The notes beneath the pieces are model-generated. The model was not told the DNA's origin, made no database searches, and saw nothing but the letters and a program-made list of their open reading frames with translations. From the NCBI GenBank assembly GCA_023453795.1, contig JAEXSP010000036.1, forward strand, positions 59,992 to 123,991: 64,000 nucleotides of DNA, written 5' to 3'. The DNA is from Bacillota bacterium. Its GTDB lineage: Bacteria > Bacillota > Clostridia > Acetivibrionales > JAEXSP01. Made by a program: the position numbers and the translations under genes. Positions 16,157 through 25,333 of the stretch are shown here, one piece after another (position 1 is the stretch's first letter; every line of letters begins with the position of its first letter).

Positions 16157-18769
16157 ATGGAATTTGCCGGGAATGTGTTTGCAATAATTCTATGTCTTCT
16201 CTACATTGCATTAGGTTTTTCTATATCCCGAAAATTTAAAATGAAGTCTAATACAGGCAGGTCCTTTACTTCCCTTGGGTCGATATTTCTGATGACAGGT
16301 CTTATATTGTCAAATTTAAATGAGATTTTAAAATTGGATTACAATTTAGCGCTTATTCTGGATTTATTAAGCAAATTTTCTTCTTATGCACTGGGAATAC
16401 CTCTTCTTAGTATAGGAATTTATAAATTTGTAGGCAATTTCTATGATTACGGAATAGAATTAAAAAAGAATGAAATAGAAATGAGCGAATTGCTGAGTAA
16501 CAGCAAAGATTTAAATGAAAAGCTGTATAATTTATTGAGAAATCTTGATGCTGTTATATTTCAGATTGACAATGATGGAAAAGTTTTGTTATACGAAGGA
16601 AAGGGTGTTAAGAAAACCAACCTCAAATCTGGAGAATATGTAGGACGATATGTTTATGACATATACAAGGACAACGAAACAATAATAAGTAATTTTAATC
16701 GTTGCCTACAAGGGGAAAAGCGCACATTCGAAGTTGAAATCTCTGATATAGTTTTTAATGTCTGCATATCTCCTTTAATAGATGAAGCCGGAATACAAAA
16801 TGGAGCCATATGCATAGCTACAGATATAACCCCGAGAAAAGAAGTGGAAACAGAATTGGAAGCTAAACGGGAGGAGCTTATTGAGGCGCAGCATCTTGCA
16901 AAAATGGGCAGTTGGGAAATCGATTTCCTAAATCAAAAAATAACATGGTCAGACGGAATGTATAACTTACTTGGCTATCGGCCTCACGAATTCACACCAA
17001 ACCGAAATAGTGTGTTGGAATTCACACATCCTGAAGATGTACAATATGTAAGCAGCAAAAGGATGGAAGTTTCGGCAAACCCGGAGGTAACTTATGAACA
17101 TAGAATTATCACAAAAGATAAGCGGATTTTGTGGGTGAAGGTAAGAACGAAAACCAAGTTCCATTCAAAAGGTGTTCCTAGCTTAATCTCAGGAGTCATT
17201 CAAGACATAACCGAATTCAAAATCCTTGAGGGTGAGCTGCATGAGAGCAGGGAAAAGTATAAAGGCTTGGCAGACAAGGTTCCTGTAGGAATACTGTCTT
17301 ATGATATCAACGGCAATATAATTTTTGTTAACCCGAAGGTTGTTGAAATAATGGGTTCTCCATCTATTGAAGCAACTATGTCGCTCAATGTTTTTAACCT
17401 TGAAGGCGTAAAACCAGGTATTTCGGATATGTTTATGAATTGCATAAAAGACGGAAAACCTGCCGAAATAGAAAAGCTGTACGTTTCCCAGTGGGGAAAG
17501 AAGACTTATATAAGAATTCAGGCTACTCCCATCAAGGACGAAAGAAATGTGGTCATAGGTGCGATAGCTATTCTTGAGAATTATACTGAAAAGAAGGAAA
17601 TGGAAACCGAACTCAGAAGGGCTATGGAAAAGGCAGAGTCTTCCAATAGGGCCAAAAGTGAATTTTTGGCTAATATGAGCCATGAAATAAGAACTCCCAT
17701 GAACGGCATAATAGGTATGACAGAACTTATGCTAATGATGGAACTTACCGGAGAGCAAAGAGAAAACCTTGAAATAATAAAATTATCGTCCAATACATTA
17801 CTGAGAATCCTTAACGATATTCTGGATTATTCGAAAATCGAAGCCGGTAAGGTTGAACTTGAATCCAAGCCTTTCAGTATAAGAGAGCTGGCTGACGAAA
17901 TTGGAAAAATATTTCGGGCTGTCGGGGTTCAAAAGAAGTTGTCCTTTGATATCAAAGTCAAGGATGACGTACCTGGTATAGTATCCGGAGATTCTGTCAG
18001 ACTGAGACAGGTCCTGACAAACCTGGTCGGGAATGCTTTTAAGTTTACGGAAAAAGGCAGGGTTTCAATTCTGGTAGAGAATATTGATATAACAGGGAAT
18101 AGTATAGCCTTGAAATTTACAGTATCCGATACAGGAATAGGAATATCGGAAGAAAACCTGAGCAAATTATTTAAAAGCTTTAGCCAGGCAGATGGCTCGA
18201 TGACCAGAAGGTACGGGGGTACAGGCCTTGGATTGGCTATTTCCAAAGGATTGGTAGAGCTTATGGGCGGAGAAATCGGGGTAAAAAGCATAGAGGGTGA
18301 AGGAAGTGCCTTTTACTTTACCATAGTTTTCAAAATGGAAAAAAGCGAAAATTTAACAGTTTATGAAGACATATTGTTTTCTGCTGATTCCGGAATCCAA
18401 ACAAGAAAAGGAATACTGCTTGCCGAGGATGATGAGATCAGCAGAAAAGTAGTCATAGCCTTACTAGAGAAAAAGGGACTGAGAGTTGCTACTGCAGCGA
18501 CAGGCAAAGAAGCTGTGGAATTATTTAAAACAGATAAATTCGAACTGATACTTATGGACATAAATATGCCCGTAATGGACGGTTTGACAGCAGCAGCAAT
18601 TATCAGACAGATAGAATCGTCTGATTCAACCCATGTCCCGATCATAGCAATTACTGCCCATGCTCTTAAGGGAGACAGGGAAAAATGTATTGCGTCAGGT
18701 ATGGATGATTATATCGGCAAACCTATTGAGGCATCAGATTTCTATCAAACCTTGGAAAGATGGATTTAA
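16157..18769 (+). CDS. Membrane hybrid histidine kinase with three PAS domains and receiver
   Basis: This 870-residue sensor kinase has three N-terminal membrane segments (residues about 6-24, 36-56, 68-92) and a short linker, then three PAS domains (about 120-230, 245-355, 365-480; the second contains ITWSDGMYNLLGYRPHEF). HisKA reads NMSHEIRTPMNGIIGM with H509. The HATPase has NLVGNAFKFTE, DTGIGIS and GGTGLGLAIS. A C-terminal receiver has ILMDINMPVMDG with D801. It is a hybrid kinase that would pass phosphate within itself and to an unlinked Hpt or regulator. Its stop overlaps that of the convergent Rieske oxidoreductase in the shared TTAA (18766-18769). Signal unknown. Confidence 0.95.
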   Translation: MEFAGNVFAIILCLLYIALGFSISRKFKMKSNTGRSFTSLGSIFLMTGLILSNLNEILKLDYNLALILDLLSKFSSYALGIPLLSIGIYKFVGNFYDYGIELKKNEIEMSELLSNSKDLNEKLYNLLRNLDAVIFQIDNDGKVLLYEGKGVKKTNLKSGEYVGRYVYDIYKDNETIISNFNRCLQGEKRTFEVEISDIVFNVCISPLIDEAGIQNGAICIATDITPRKEVETELEAKREELIEAQHLAKMGSWEIDFLNQKITWSDGMYNLLGYRPHEFTPNRNSVLEFTHPEDVQYVSSKRMEVSANPEVTYEHRIITKDKRILWVKVRTKTKFHSKGVPSLISGVIQDITEFKILEGELHESREKYKGLADKVPVGILSYDINGNIIFVNPKVVEIMGSPSIEATMSLNVFNLEGVKPGISDMFMNCIKDGKPAEIEKLYVSQWGKKTYIRIQATPIKDERNVVIGAIAILENYTEKKEMETELRRAMEKAESSNRAKSEFLANMSHEIRTPMNGIIGMTELMLMMELTGEQRENLEIIKLSSNTLLRILNDILDYSKIEAGKVELESKPFSIRELADEIGKIFRAVGVQKKLSFDIKVKDDVPGIVSGDSVRLRQVLTNLVGNAFKFTEKGRVSILVENIDITGNSIALKFTVSDTGIGISEENLSKLFKSFSQADGSMTRRYGGTGLGLAISKGLVELMGGEIGVKSIEGEGSAFYFTIVFKMEKSENLTVYEDILFSADSGIQTRKGILLAEDDEISRKVVIALLEKKGLRVATAATGKEAVELFKTDKFELILMDINMPVMDGLTAAAIIRQIESSDSTHVPIIAITAHALKGDREKCIASGMDDYIGKPIEASDFYQTLERWI

Positions 18770-20328
18770 TACTTGTCTTTAACAAGCTTTTCAACCGTAT
18801 TTGTATTTTTATTCATTTCCAGCGGCTCATGTGCAGGACCTTCTGCTACTTTGCCTTCGTAAGTGAATCTTGAACCGTGGCAAGGGCAGTCCCAGGTTTT
18901 TTCCGCAGAGTTCCAGTTCAGCTCACAACCCATATGTGTACAAGTAGTGTTCACGACATGAACTGCACCATGTTCATCTTTATAGGCACCTGCTCTCTGA
19001 CCGTTTGCCAGAAACTCTTTGCCTTCACCGGTTTTTAATTCAATATCTTCAGGAATAGGTGACAGCTTTCCTTTTACAAGCTCGACTCCTACATTGATAT
19101 TCTCTACTACGAAATTCTTTGTTGATGCGATAATGGATTGGCGTGACGGATTATATACATCCATCCATGGACTTTTACCTTTTACAATAAGGTCTCTCAG
19201 CAGCATACCTGAAACCGCACTGTTGGTCATTCCCCATTTTTTATAGCCCGTAGCGATATACATATTAGGTGTTTTCGAGGTGAAGTGACCAATATAGGGA
19301 ACATCATCCAAGGTCATGCAATCCTGCGTAGACCACCTGAAAGGAATATCTTCAATCGTATAAAGATTATTTGCGTAATCAATCAAGGCCTCATAATGCT
19401 TTACCGTGTCAATCCCCTGGCCTGTCTTATGATGCTCGCCGCCTACTAAAATAAGTTCTCCGTCATCTGTCAGCAGATTTCTGAAGGATCTTGCGGGATT
19501 TTCTGCATTGATGTACATTCCTCCGGGGTATTTTTCCTTTGCCTTGACAGCTATTACATAAGACCTGTCAGGATATATCCTGGTAAAGTAGCCTCCTGCT
19601 TTGTTGTAAAACGGGTAATGGGATGCAATGATAAGTCTGGTCGCAGAGACTTTGTTTCCTGACTTTGTTGTAACCGTATAACCATCGTTTTCTTCTATAT
19701 CTACTGCCCGGGTATTCTCGAATATTTTTGCACCCATGTGCTCAGCTTGCTTTGCCATAGCAATAAGATATTTCCTTGGATGAAACTGCGCCTGATTGTC
19801 AAACCGCATTGCTGCTTTTACAGGAATGTCCAGTGGAATCTCGTCGAGGTATTCTGCTTTAATGCCCAGTCCTGATGCGGTTCTGGTTTCATCCTCAAGC
19901 TTTTGGACATATTCCTCCTGCTGTGTAAATATATATGCCGATTGTTCAGTGTAATCACACTCGACGTTAAGGTCTTCAGCAATTTCTCTTATGAAGCGTA
20001 TTGCATATTCATTTGCATCTGCATACTGCTTAGCCGGTTCAACACCCATCTGGTTCTTTATCTTATCGTATATAAGGTCGTGCTGTGAAGTTATTTTAGC
20101 GGTCGTATGCCCGGTAGTGCCTTGAGCTATCCGGTCAGCTTCTATTACTGCAACCTTAAGACCCTCCTTTGACAGCAGGTATGCACAGGTTATACCTGTT
20201 ATTCCCCCTCCTATTATGGCGGCGTCAACTTTTATGTCGTTATCCAAAGAAGGATAATCAGTTTCATGAGTAGAGGCTATCCAATAGGATTGAGTTGGTT
20301 TCTCAAAAGTAGATTTCAATATGTCCAT
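18766..20328 (-). CDS. FAD-dependent oxidoreductase with C-terminal Rieske [2Fe-2S] domain
   Basis: This 520-residue fusion protein has an N-terminal DAO-type FAD domain (VDAAIIGGGITGITCAYLLS, residues about 36-55) followed by the family segment RIAQGTTGHTTAKITSQHDL. The last about 85 residues are a Rieske domain with CTHMGCELNW and CPCHGSRFTYEGKV (C-x-H-x-n-C-x-x-H ligands). Such fusions are common in clostridia and bacilli; their substrate is not known, and an amine or amino acid dehydrogenation coupled to Fe-S electron transfer is plausible. The start at 20328 is preferred because AGGAG lies 8 nt upstream. Confidence 0.88.
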   Translation of the reverse strand: MDILKSTFEKPTQSYWIASTHETDYPSLDNDIKVDAAIIGGGITGITCAYLLSKEGLKVAVIEADRIAQGTTGHTTAKITSQHDLIYDKIKNQMGVEPAKQYADANEYAIRFIREIAEDLNVECDYTEQSAYIFTQQEEYVQKLEDETRTASGLGIKAEYLDEIPLDIPVKAAMRFDNQAQFHPRKYLIAMAKQAEHMGAKIFENTRAVDIEENDGYTVTTKSGNKVSATRLIIASHYPFYNKAGGYFTRIYPDRSYVIAVKAKEKYPGGMYINAENPARSFRNLLTDDGELILVGGEHHKTGQGIDTVKHYEALIDYANNLYTIEDIPFRWSTQDCMTLDDVPYIGHFTSKTPNMYIATGYKKWGMTNSAVSGMLLRDLIVKGKSPWMDVYNPSRQSIIASTKNFVVENINVGVELVKGKLSPIPEDIELKTGEGKEFLANGQRAGAYKDEHGAVHVVNTTCTHMGCELNWNSAEKTWDCPCHGSRFTYEGKVAEGPAHEPLEMNKNTNTVEKLVKDKY

Positions 20329-20455
20329 TTTCATGCTCCTAAAATAAAATTATTGTTTATATTTTCTACATATCGAAAATAATTATTCTTACAATTTTTT
20401 ATGAAGGTAACATAAAATCGGACTTTACATAATATGATTACAGGGGTGATTTATT

Positions 20456-20743
20456 ATGGCTGGAGAGCTTCATACACATAGCTTTAGTGGAGTTACTTCT
20501 TATAATGACGGACATACTCATTACTTCAATGGCATAACAAGCTCAAACCCTGATGTACAGGGACATATTCATTATATGAACGGATTAACGAGCTATAATG
20601 ATATGCATGTTCATGATTATCATATTTCAACTGGTCCGGAAATTGAAACACAGAACGGACATTACCATTATTACAGGGGCTTTACCAGGTATGCAAATGG
20701 ACATGTGCATTTTATGGAAGGCTATACTTCAATTTACAGGTAA
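20456..20743 (+). CDS. YmaF family protein, His-rich repeats
   Basis: This 95-residue protein is built from four imperfect repeats of the type G-H-x-H-Y-x-x-G-x-T-S-Y-N (GHTHYFNGITSSNPD, GHIHYMNGLTSYND, HYHYYRGFTRYAN, GHVHFMEGYTS). The regular H-x-H pairs suggest metal binding or a beta-solenoid. It belongs to the YmaF family, associated with spore-formers, with no defined function. AGGGGTGAT precedes the ATG. It lies 35 bp before the DUF2935 gene and is probably co-transcribed with it. Confidence 0.85.
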   Translation: MAGELHTHSFSGVTSYNDGHTHYFNGITSSNPDVQGHIHYMNGLTSYNDMHVHDYHISTGPEIETQNGHYHYYRGFTRYANGHVHFMEGYTSIYR

Positions 20744-20778
20744 AAGAATTATGACTTTAGGTCTGGAGGAGGGGTAAA

Positions 20779-21699
20779 ATGATTACGAGAGAGGAATACA
20801 TCAGGATGTCTCTTGAACTCAACCTGTTTTTCGGAAGGATAGCAAAAGAGCATTCAATTTTTCTTGAAACCGGATTTACTTCCAAGGATCGTGCGCTGGC
20901 AGCAGAGGCCGATAATTTTAAAAGGCAGTTTGAACTTTTTTTAGCTGAGACCATATCTCTTTCGAATGGAGTAATAAGCCCGGAAGTTATTGCTTCCGGC
21001 GAATTGGTTACACCGTTTACCAATGAGGCGGAAAGGATTTCGCAATACTATACAGGCGTGCAGATAAATTCCGGTCTTACGCAGGCTGAGGCGGGACTTG
21101 GAGGGGGTGAAGGTTTTTTGAACCCCATGCTGGAGCAGAGGGTATACATGCTCAACCAGAAGGCGATCAATTTAGCAAGCGCGTTGGCTCAATTTAAATC
21201 ACGTGTTTTGAATGGGGCCGTTTCCTGCGGGCTTTTTACTACTAACTACCCCTTGCTGCTCGATCATATTTTGCGGGAAGCAAGATTTTATCTGAAAATG
21301 CTCGCCAAGCTGCAGAATAGAGAAAATATTTTAACAAAGAATGATCTTTTGGAGCAGGAGGTATTTTGGAACAGAATCATGGCAGAGCATTCAAAATTCA
21401 TCCGAGGGCTTCTAGATCCTACAGAGGTCAAGCTGATAAGCACGGCAAACAATTTCGGAAATGAATTTGATCGATTGACAATTGAGGCGACGAATGCTTA
21501 TGATCAGGCAATGGGTACTGTAAAGGTAACAGAAGACAGCCTCAAGGGGGCAAAAGACCTTGCAGGCTTCAAGGAGACAGGAACAAAAGGATTATTGAAC
21601 TGTTCGATTAAAGCCATTGCCTATCCTTTGCTCGGCGACCATGTTCTAAGAGAAGCATATCATTACATTAGGATTCTCAGCATGTTTCAGCATGACTGA
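20779..21699 (+). CDS. DUF2935 protein, two-repeat helical metal-binding type
   Basis: This 306-residue all-helical protein consists of two related halves. Each half has an N-terminal EHS-x-F motif (AKEHSIFLE, residues about 18-26; MAEHSKFIRG, about 204-213) and a later H-x-L-R-E-A motif (DHILREARFY and DHVLREAYHY). The repeated E-x-x-H and H-x-x-x-E pairs resemble ferritin-like or hemerythrin-like di-metal four-helix bundles. Members of DUF2935 occur in spore-forming Firmicutes; the function is not established. GGAGGAGGGGT lies upstream of the ATG. Confidence 0.85.
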   Translation: MITREEYIRMSLELNLFFGRIAKEHSIFLETGFTSKDRALAAEADNFKRQFELFLAETISLSNGVISPEVIASGELVTPFTNEAERISQYYTGVQINSGLTQAEAGLGGGEGFLNPMLEQRVYMLNQKAINLASALAQFKSRVLNGAVSCGLFTTNYPLLLDHILREARFYLKMLAKLQNRENILTKNDLLEQEVFWNRIMAEHSKFIRGLLDPTEVKLISTANNFGNEFDRLTIEATNAYDQAMGTVKVTEDSLKGAKDLAGFKETGTKGLLNCSIKAIAYPLLGDHVLREAYHYIRILSMFQHD

Positions 21700-21711
21700 T
21701 TAATTGAATAT

Positions 21712-21740
21712 GGGGATATGATTTACAAGTATCCCCTTTA
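21712..21740 (+). terminator. Probable terminator of ymaF/DUF2935 operon
   Basis: GGGGATA (21712-21718) pairs with TATCCCC (21730-21736), followed by TTTAAT. Confidence 0.55.
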
Positions 21741-21749
21741 ATATATCTA

Positions 21750-21849
21750 TATAAGTTGAAAATAATTTATGTACTCAACCATCGCAAAAATCCCCAGAAT
21801 CGTTGGATATTTTGCTCGCTTTCGTACTAATTATTTAATTCAACTTATA
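21750..21849. repeat. Long imperfect inverted repeat, 25-bp arms
   Basis: TATAAGTTGAA-AATAATTTATGTAC (left arm, 21750-21774) pairs with GTACTAATTATTTAATTC-AACTTATA (right arm, 21824-21849) with a few gaps; the 49-bp centre holds a smaller CAACC/GGTTG-like pair. It lies between convergent genes and may be a bidirectional terminator, a structured RNA, or a small MITE. Confidence 0.5.
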
Positions 21850-21859
21850 CATATAAGCT

Positions 21860-22561
21860 TTACAGCGAAATAATGCCTAGAAAATGGGTTGTTATAATAG
21901 AGGCTGATGCAAGAAAGGCCAAAATTATTATAAGCCATGATACCGCTGTGCCATGGTTTTCCCTGATGTTTTGCTTGTTATCTGCTATTCGTGATTTCAA
22001 ATCCATTATATCTTCAAAGGAATTCAGCTTGCCTTCTTCAAAATCATTAAAAATCATTTCAATATTCTTGCTCTCAACGAGACTTTCCGATTCCTTCCTC
22101 CTCACAAGCGTAAAGGAAGCCATGTCATGAAGGCTTTGGCTGTTGCGGTGCTTGGAAACAATGTAGGCTTCTATGACCAGTCCCAGTACGGAAAAAATTG
22201 AAATAACCTTAGTAAACGACCTGATAAAGGCCTTTAAAATACTCGCATTTTTGTAGCAGGCAATCTCCAAACCCAGAACGATTTTCCCGGGTGTGCCGGA
22301 AAAGGACGAGCACACGAAGAATATTTCGTACACCAGCCAAATTGCAGCGCTGAAAATGTAATATATAAATAAGCATTCCAGGTTACTGCCCAAAGAATCA
22401 AATGGATATTTAAAACTCGAGGTTAATATGCTTAAAATTGTGTTTTCTTTTGGAAGGATGTGTGTAAACTGGATTGCGAACAGGATTAAAAGGAAAAGCC
22501 CCATAACGATTATCAAATCCAGCAGTAAAGCGATAAACCTCTTGAAAACACCTACATACAT
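21860..22561 (-). CDS. RDD family membrane protein
   Basis: The start is set at 22561 (AAAGGCGG 8 nt upstream), giving 233 residues that begin MYVGVFKRFIALLLDLIIVM. That is the R-x-x-A-x-x-x-D pattern that names the RDD family. Three to four membrane segments follow, with FSGTPGKIVLGLEIA (the G-T-P-G-K-x-x-x-G-L signature), and a last membrane anchor at the C-terminus (VSWLIIILAFLASASIITTH). A further upstream TTG would add 36 residues without a ribosome-binding site. Function unknown; some RDD proteins are ion or Na+/H+ antiporters. It is divergent from the ECF sigma gene. Confidence 0.75.
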   Translation of the reverse strand: MYVGVFKRFIALLLDLIIVMGLFLLILFAIQFTHILPKENTILSILTSSFKYPFDSLGSNLECLFIYYIFSAAIWLVYEIFFVCSSFSGTPGKIVLGLEIACYKNASILKAFIRSFTKVISIFSVLGLVIEAYIVSKHRNSQSLHDMASFTLVRRKESESLVESKNIEMIFNDFEEGKLNSFEDIMDLKSRIADNKQNIRENHGTAVSWLIIILAFLASASIITTHFLGIISL

Positions 22562-22789
22562 ATGGAATTCCGCCTTTGTAATTATTTTAGAACTATAGAA
22601 ATTAACAAAACTAACAACTTCCTCGATGTTTTCCACTAATATTTTACTCTTCACGGGGGTTGTTTTCAAGCAGATATTTCGAGTTTTTCCGTCAAAATAT
22701 ATTTTACAGCTTTTTAGGTTATTATTTTAATAAAAAAGTGTTACTTTTTTTTGTTTTCAACGTCTATATAATTAGATGAGGGGGTACTT

Positions 22790-23281
22790 ATGAAAGACAA
22801 TTTCGTGAAATTGTATGATAAATATTTCGATTCGATATACCGGTACATATATTTTAAGACAGGCAGCAAATGGGATGCTGACGACCTGGTGAGCGAGACC
22901 TTCCGGAAGGCTTATGAAAAATTCAACACTCTTAAAGGCTCACCCAAAGCATGGCTAGTATGTATAGCAAGAAATACAGTTAATGATTATTACAGAGGCA
23001 AAAAGGAAATAGCGATTGAAAGTGAAGAACTGGACGGGTACTCTTATGACTATTCTTTTGAAGAAGCCTTTGAAAACAAAGAAGAACTGAGCATGCTGAA
23101 AAGTAAACTGAAACAACTGCAGGGCGATGAATTGGAGATTATCAACCTGAAATACTTCTCCGGGTTAAGGTATAAGGAAATCGGAAAAATTTTGGGTAAA
23201 ACGGAAGCTGCCGTGAAGGTAAAGTCAAACAGGATTACTAGGAAGCTTGCCAAGTTATTGGGAAGCTACATGGAGGGATGA
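22790..23281 (+). CDS. ECF-type RNA polymerase sigma factor
   Basis: The 163-residue protein contains region 2 (FDSIYRYIYFKTGSKWDADD, then LVSETFRKAYEKF; residues about 14-46) and region 4 (ELEIINLKYFSGLRYKEIGK, then TEAAVKVKSNRITRKL), the standard ECF layout. GAGGGGGT precedes the ATG. The stop lies 3 nt before the next gene, which encodes a membrane protein suited to be its anti-sigma partner. A TATAAT at about 22767 may be its promoter. Confidence 0.92.
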   Translation: MKDNFVKLYDKYFDSIYRYIYFKTGSKWDADDLVSETFRKAYEKFNTLKGSPKAWLVCIARNTVNDYYRGKKEIAIESEELDGYSYDYSFEEAFENKEELSMLKSKLKQLQGDELEIINLKYFSGLRYKEIGKILGKTEAAVKVKSNRITRKLAKLLGSYMEG

Positions 23282-23284
23282 TAT

Positions 23285-25261
23285 ATGAATGATAGATCAG
23301 TAAAAAGACAACTTAAAAGATTAAGACAAGACATAATAGTTAATAATGATCTGAAAAACAAGTTAAGGTGCGAATTCAATTCAAGAAGAACATTCGGATG
23401 GAGAATACCTGCTGTCGTTACTGCTGCTGCATTGTGTATTGTTTTGCTGGTATATATGCTTATTCCCGATAAATTTGTTGAAAAAGTCAATGCAGCGTCA
23501 CTGAAGGTTATTAACCAGGTATCTTTTGTCGATATCGGGATCGGGAGCAGTAATGATTCCTGTGAATATGAAGGTACAATTTATACGTCTGTTTTTGGAA
23601 AAGGCATTTATAAGTATGATTCAAAAGGCTATCATAAAATTTACGATAAAGATGCCTACGGCCTCAGTATTTCACCGGATGGGGAAAGTTTGGTTTTTTC
23701 GGACGGAGGCCTTAAGATTATTGACATTTCCGGCGGTAAGGTGTCCGAACTTATGAAAAACGATGAACCAACTTATTATGAAGACCCATCATGGTCATCA
23801 GACGGTAAATATCTTATTTATGTAAAAAAGGTCATAGCTTTCAGGGAAACGCATGGCTTTGATGTAAAGGAATCTGCAATCATGCAGATGGAACTGAAGA
23901 CAAAAAGAACCGTAAAACTGGCAGAGGGCAATGTCCCATCGTTTGTCAACGGCCAAAAAGCGATAGTATTTGAAAAGGACAACAAAATAATTATTAGGGA
24001 TCTTAAAACAGATACAAATAAAACGATTGATGAAGGCAGGTTCCCGTCTGTTTCTCCAAATGGGGAATACGTGGCATATGTAAAAATAGAAAAAAAGGTT
24101 AAAAAAGCCGGAGATAATCTTTCTGTTTCAGAGAATGTAGACAATGTGTGGGTATCTGATGTAAGTCTTAAAACAAAAAAAAGGGTGACGGGCAACTATG
24201 CGAAGGAAAATAAAAACGGCTCGGAAGCGATGCCAAAACCCGGCAATGTGCCTGTTAACGTTGTAATATCCGGGTTATACAGCTATTACAATACATCGTG
24301 GAGCAGCGACTCAAACAGTATTTATGTATTGAAAGGCAAAAATGTTGAAGGAGAAGGCATGAGGCTTGAAAAAATAAGTTTTACAGACAGCGGAATTACC
24401 GCTCGGGAAACTGTAAGGCATTTTCTGCAGGCTCTTGTCTTGAGGGATGATGATTATGCAAACAGTCTTATGGAGAAGCTTCAACCTGTAATGTTTGTAT
24501 CAAATCCCCATCCTGTGGGCTATAAAATAATTCAGACCGGAAAGGAAAAATCAATTGATTATGTTGACGCAGAAATTTATTCGGCTTATACCGCCCAACC
24601 GTATTACAGCTCAAGCAGGTTAAGATATTTTCTTAAGAAGGTTGATGGCGGCTATAAGATAACAGATATAAAAGATTTGGGAGGCGTATCGGTTTCTTAT
24701 AATGATGAATCCATGATTTATAGAAAGGGTAATCTTGAAAAGGTTCTTTTCAAGCAGGGTGAAATACCCAAGGAATATCTTCCCAAAGGAAAATTCAGAC
24801 TAGGTTCTTTAAGCTGTGATGATAGAACCGGAATCCTCCTGTTTACTGTCCAGTTAATGCAGGATAATGGTCAAAAGGCTTCTGTAAAAATCGTAAGATA
24901 TGATTTGAATGACGGGACATTTAAGCTTGTAGACGACATAGCAAGGCTTGGCAATAATTACAACATTGGGGTTGAAAACCTTGTTATCAGTCCCGACGGC
25001 AGCTATGCCTCGATTGACCTGTATTCCGATGATGATTCTGTCTATAGGGGGTATGTACGCGTTTACAACCTTGGTAATAATAACAAGGCTGCAGAACCGT
25101 CCGACTTGTTGAAGGACACAATAGTGGATTCTATACACACTCAGTTCTGGGATCAGGAATATCTGATACTCGAGATATCAAGCAGCGGACAGACAATGAG
25201 ATATAAGTATGATCCTTTGACAGGTATAATGTCGGGTTTTGCAGACCAGGATAAAAAATAA
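23285..25261 (+). CDS. Putative anti-sigma factor with TolB/PD40-like extracytoplasmic propeller
   Basis: This 658-residue protein has a short cytoplasmic N-terminus (residues 1-37, basic), one membrane segment (about 38-60, RIPAVVTAAALCIVLLVYML) and a large outside domain. The outside domain carries PD40/TolB propeller repeats: YGLSISPDGESLVFSDG, PSWSSDGKYLIYVKK, FPSVSPNGEYVAYVK and TSWSSDSNSIYVLKG. The C-terminal third contains an NTF2-like region (TARETVRHFLQALVLRDDDY) and further beta repeats. Position directly behind an ECF sigma gene and single-pass topology suggest an anti-sigma factor or a co-regulated sensor. The N-terminus lacks a clear zinc-binding anti-sigma motif, so the role is inferred. 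Confidence 0.65.
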   Translation: MNDRSVKRQLKRLRQDIIVNNDLKNKLRCEFNSRRTFGWRIPAVVTAAALCIVLLVYMLIPDKFVEKVNAASLKVINQVSFVDIGIGSSNDSCEYEGTIYTSVFGKGIYKYDSKGYHKIYDKDAYGLSISPDGESLVFSDGGLKIIDISGGKVSELMKNDEPTYYEDPSWSSDGKYLIYVKKVIAFRETHGFDVKESAIMQMELKTKRTVKLAEGNVPSFVNGQKAIVFEKDNKIIIRDLKTDTNKTIDEGRFPSVSPNGEYVAYVKIEKKVKKAGDNLSVSENVDNVWVSDVSLKTKKRVTGNYAKENKNGSEAMPKPGNVPVNVVISGLYSYYNTSWSSDSNSIYVLKGKNVEGEGMRLEKISFTDSGITARETVRHFLQALVLRDDDYANSLMEKLQPVMFVSNPHPVGYKIIQTGKEKSIDYVDAEIYSAYTAQPYYSSSRLRYFLKKVDGGYKITDIKDLGGVSVSYNDESMIYRKGNLEKVLFKQGEIPKEYLPKGKFRLGSLSCDDRTGILLFTVQLMQDNGQKASVKIVRYDLNDGTFKLVDDIARLGNNYNIGVENLVISPDGSYASIDLYSDDDSVYRGYVRVYNLGNNNKAAEPSDLLKDTIVDSIHTQFWDQEYLILEISSSGQTMRYKYDPLTGIMSGFADQDKK

Positions 25262-25262
25262 G

Positions 25263-25294
25263 TAAAAAGGGAATGGCTTTTTGGCCATTCCCTT
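25263..25294 (-). terminator. Terminator of gap (and possibly of the convergent sigma operon)
   Basis: AAGGGAATGGC (25267-25277) pairs perfectly with GCCATTCCCTT (25284-25294). On the minus strand it is followed by TTTTTACTT, so it best serves gap; on the plus strand the T-tail is poor. Confidence 0.8.
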
Positions 25295-25333
25295 GAATAA
25301 AATTAAAGTTTACATGCACCGTATACTCTTATG

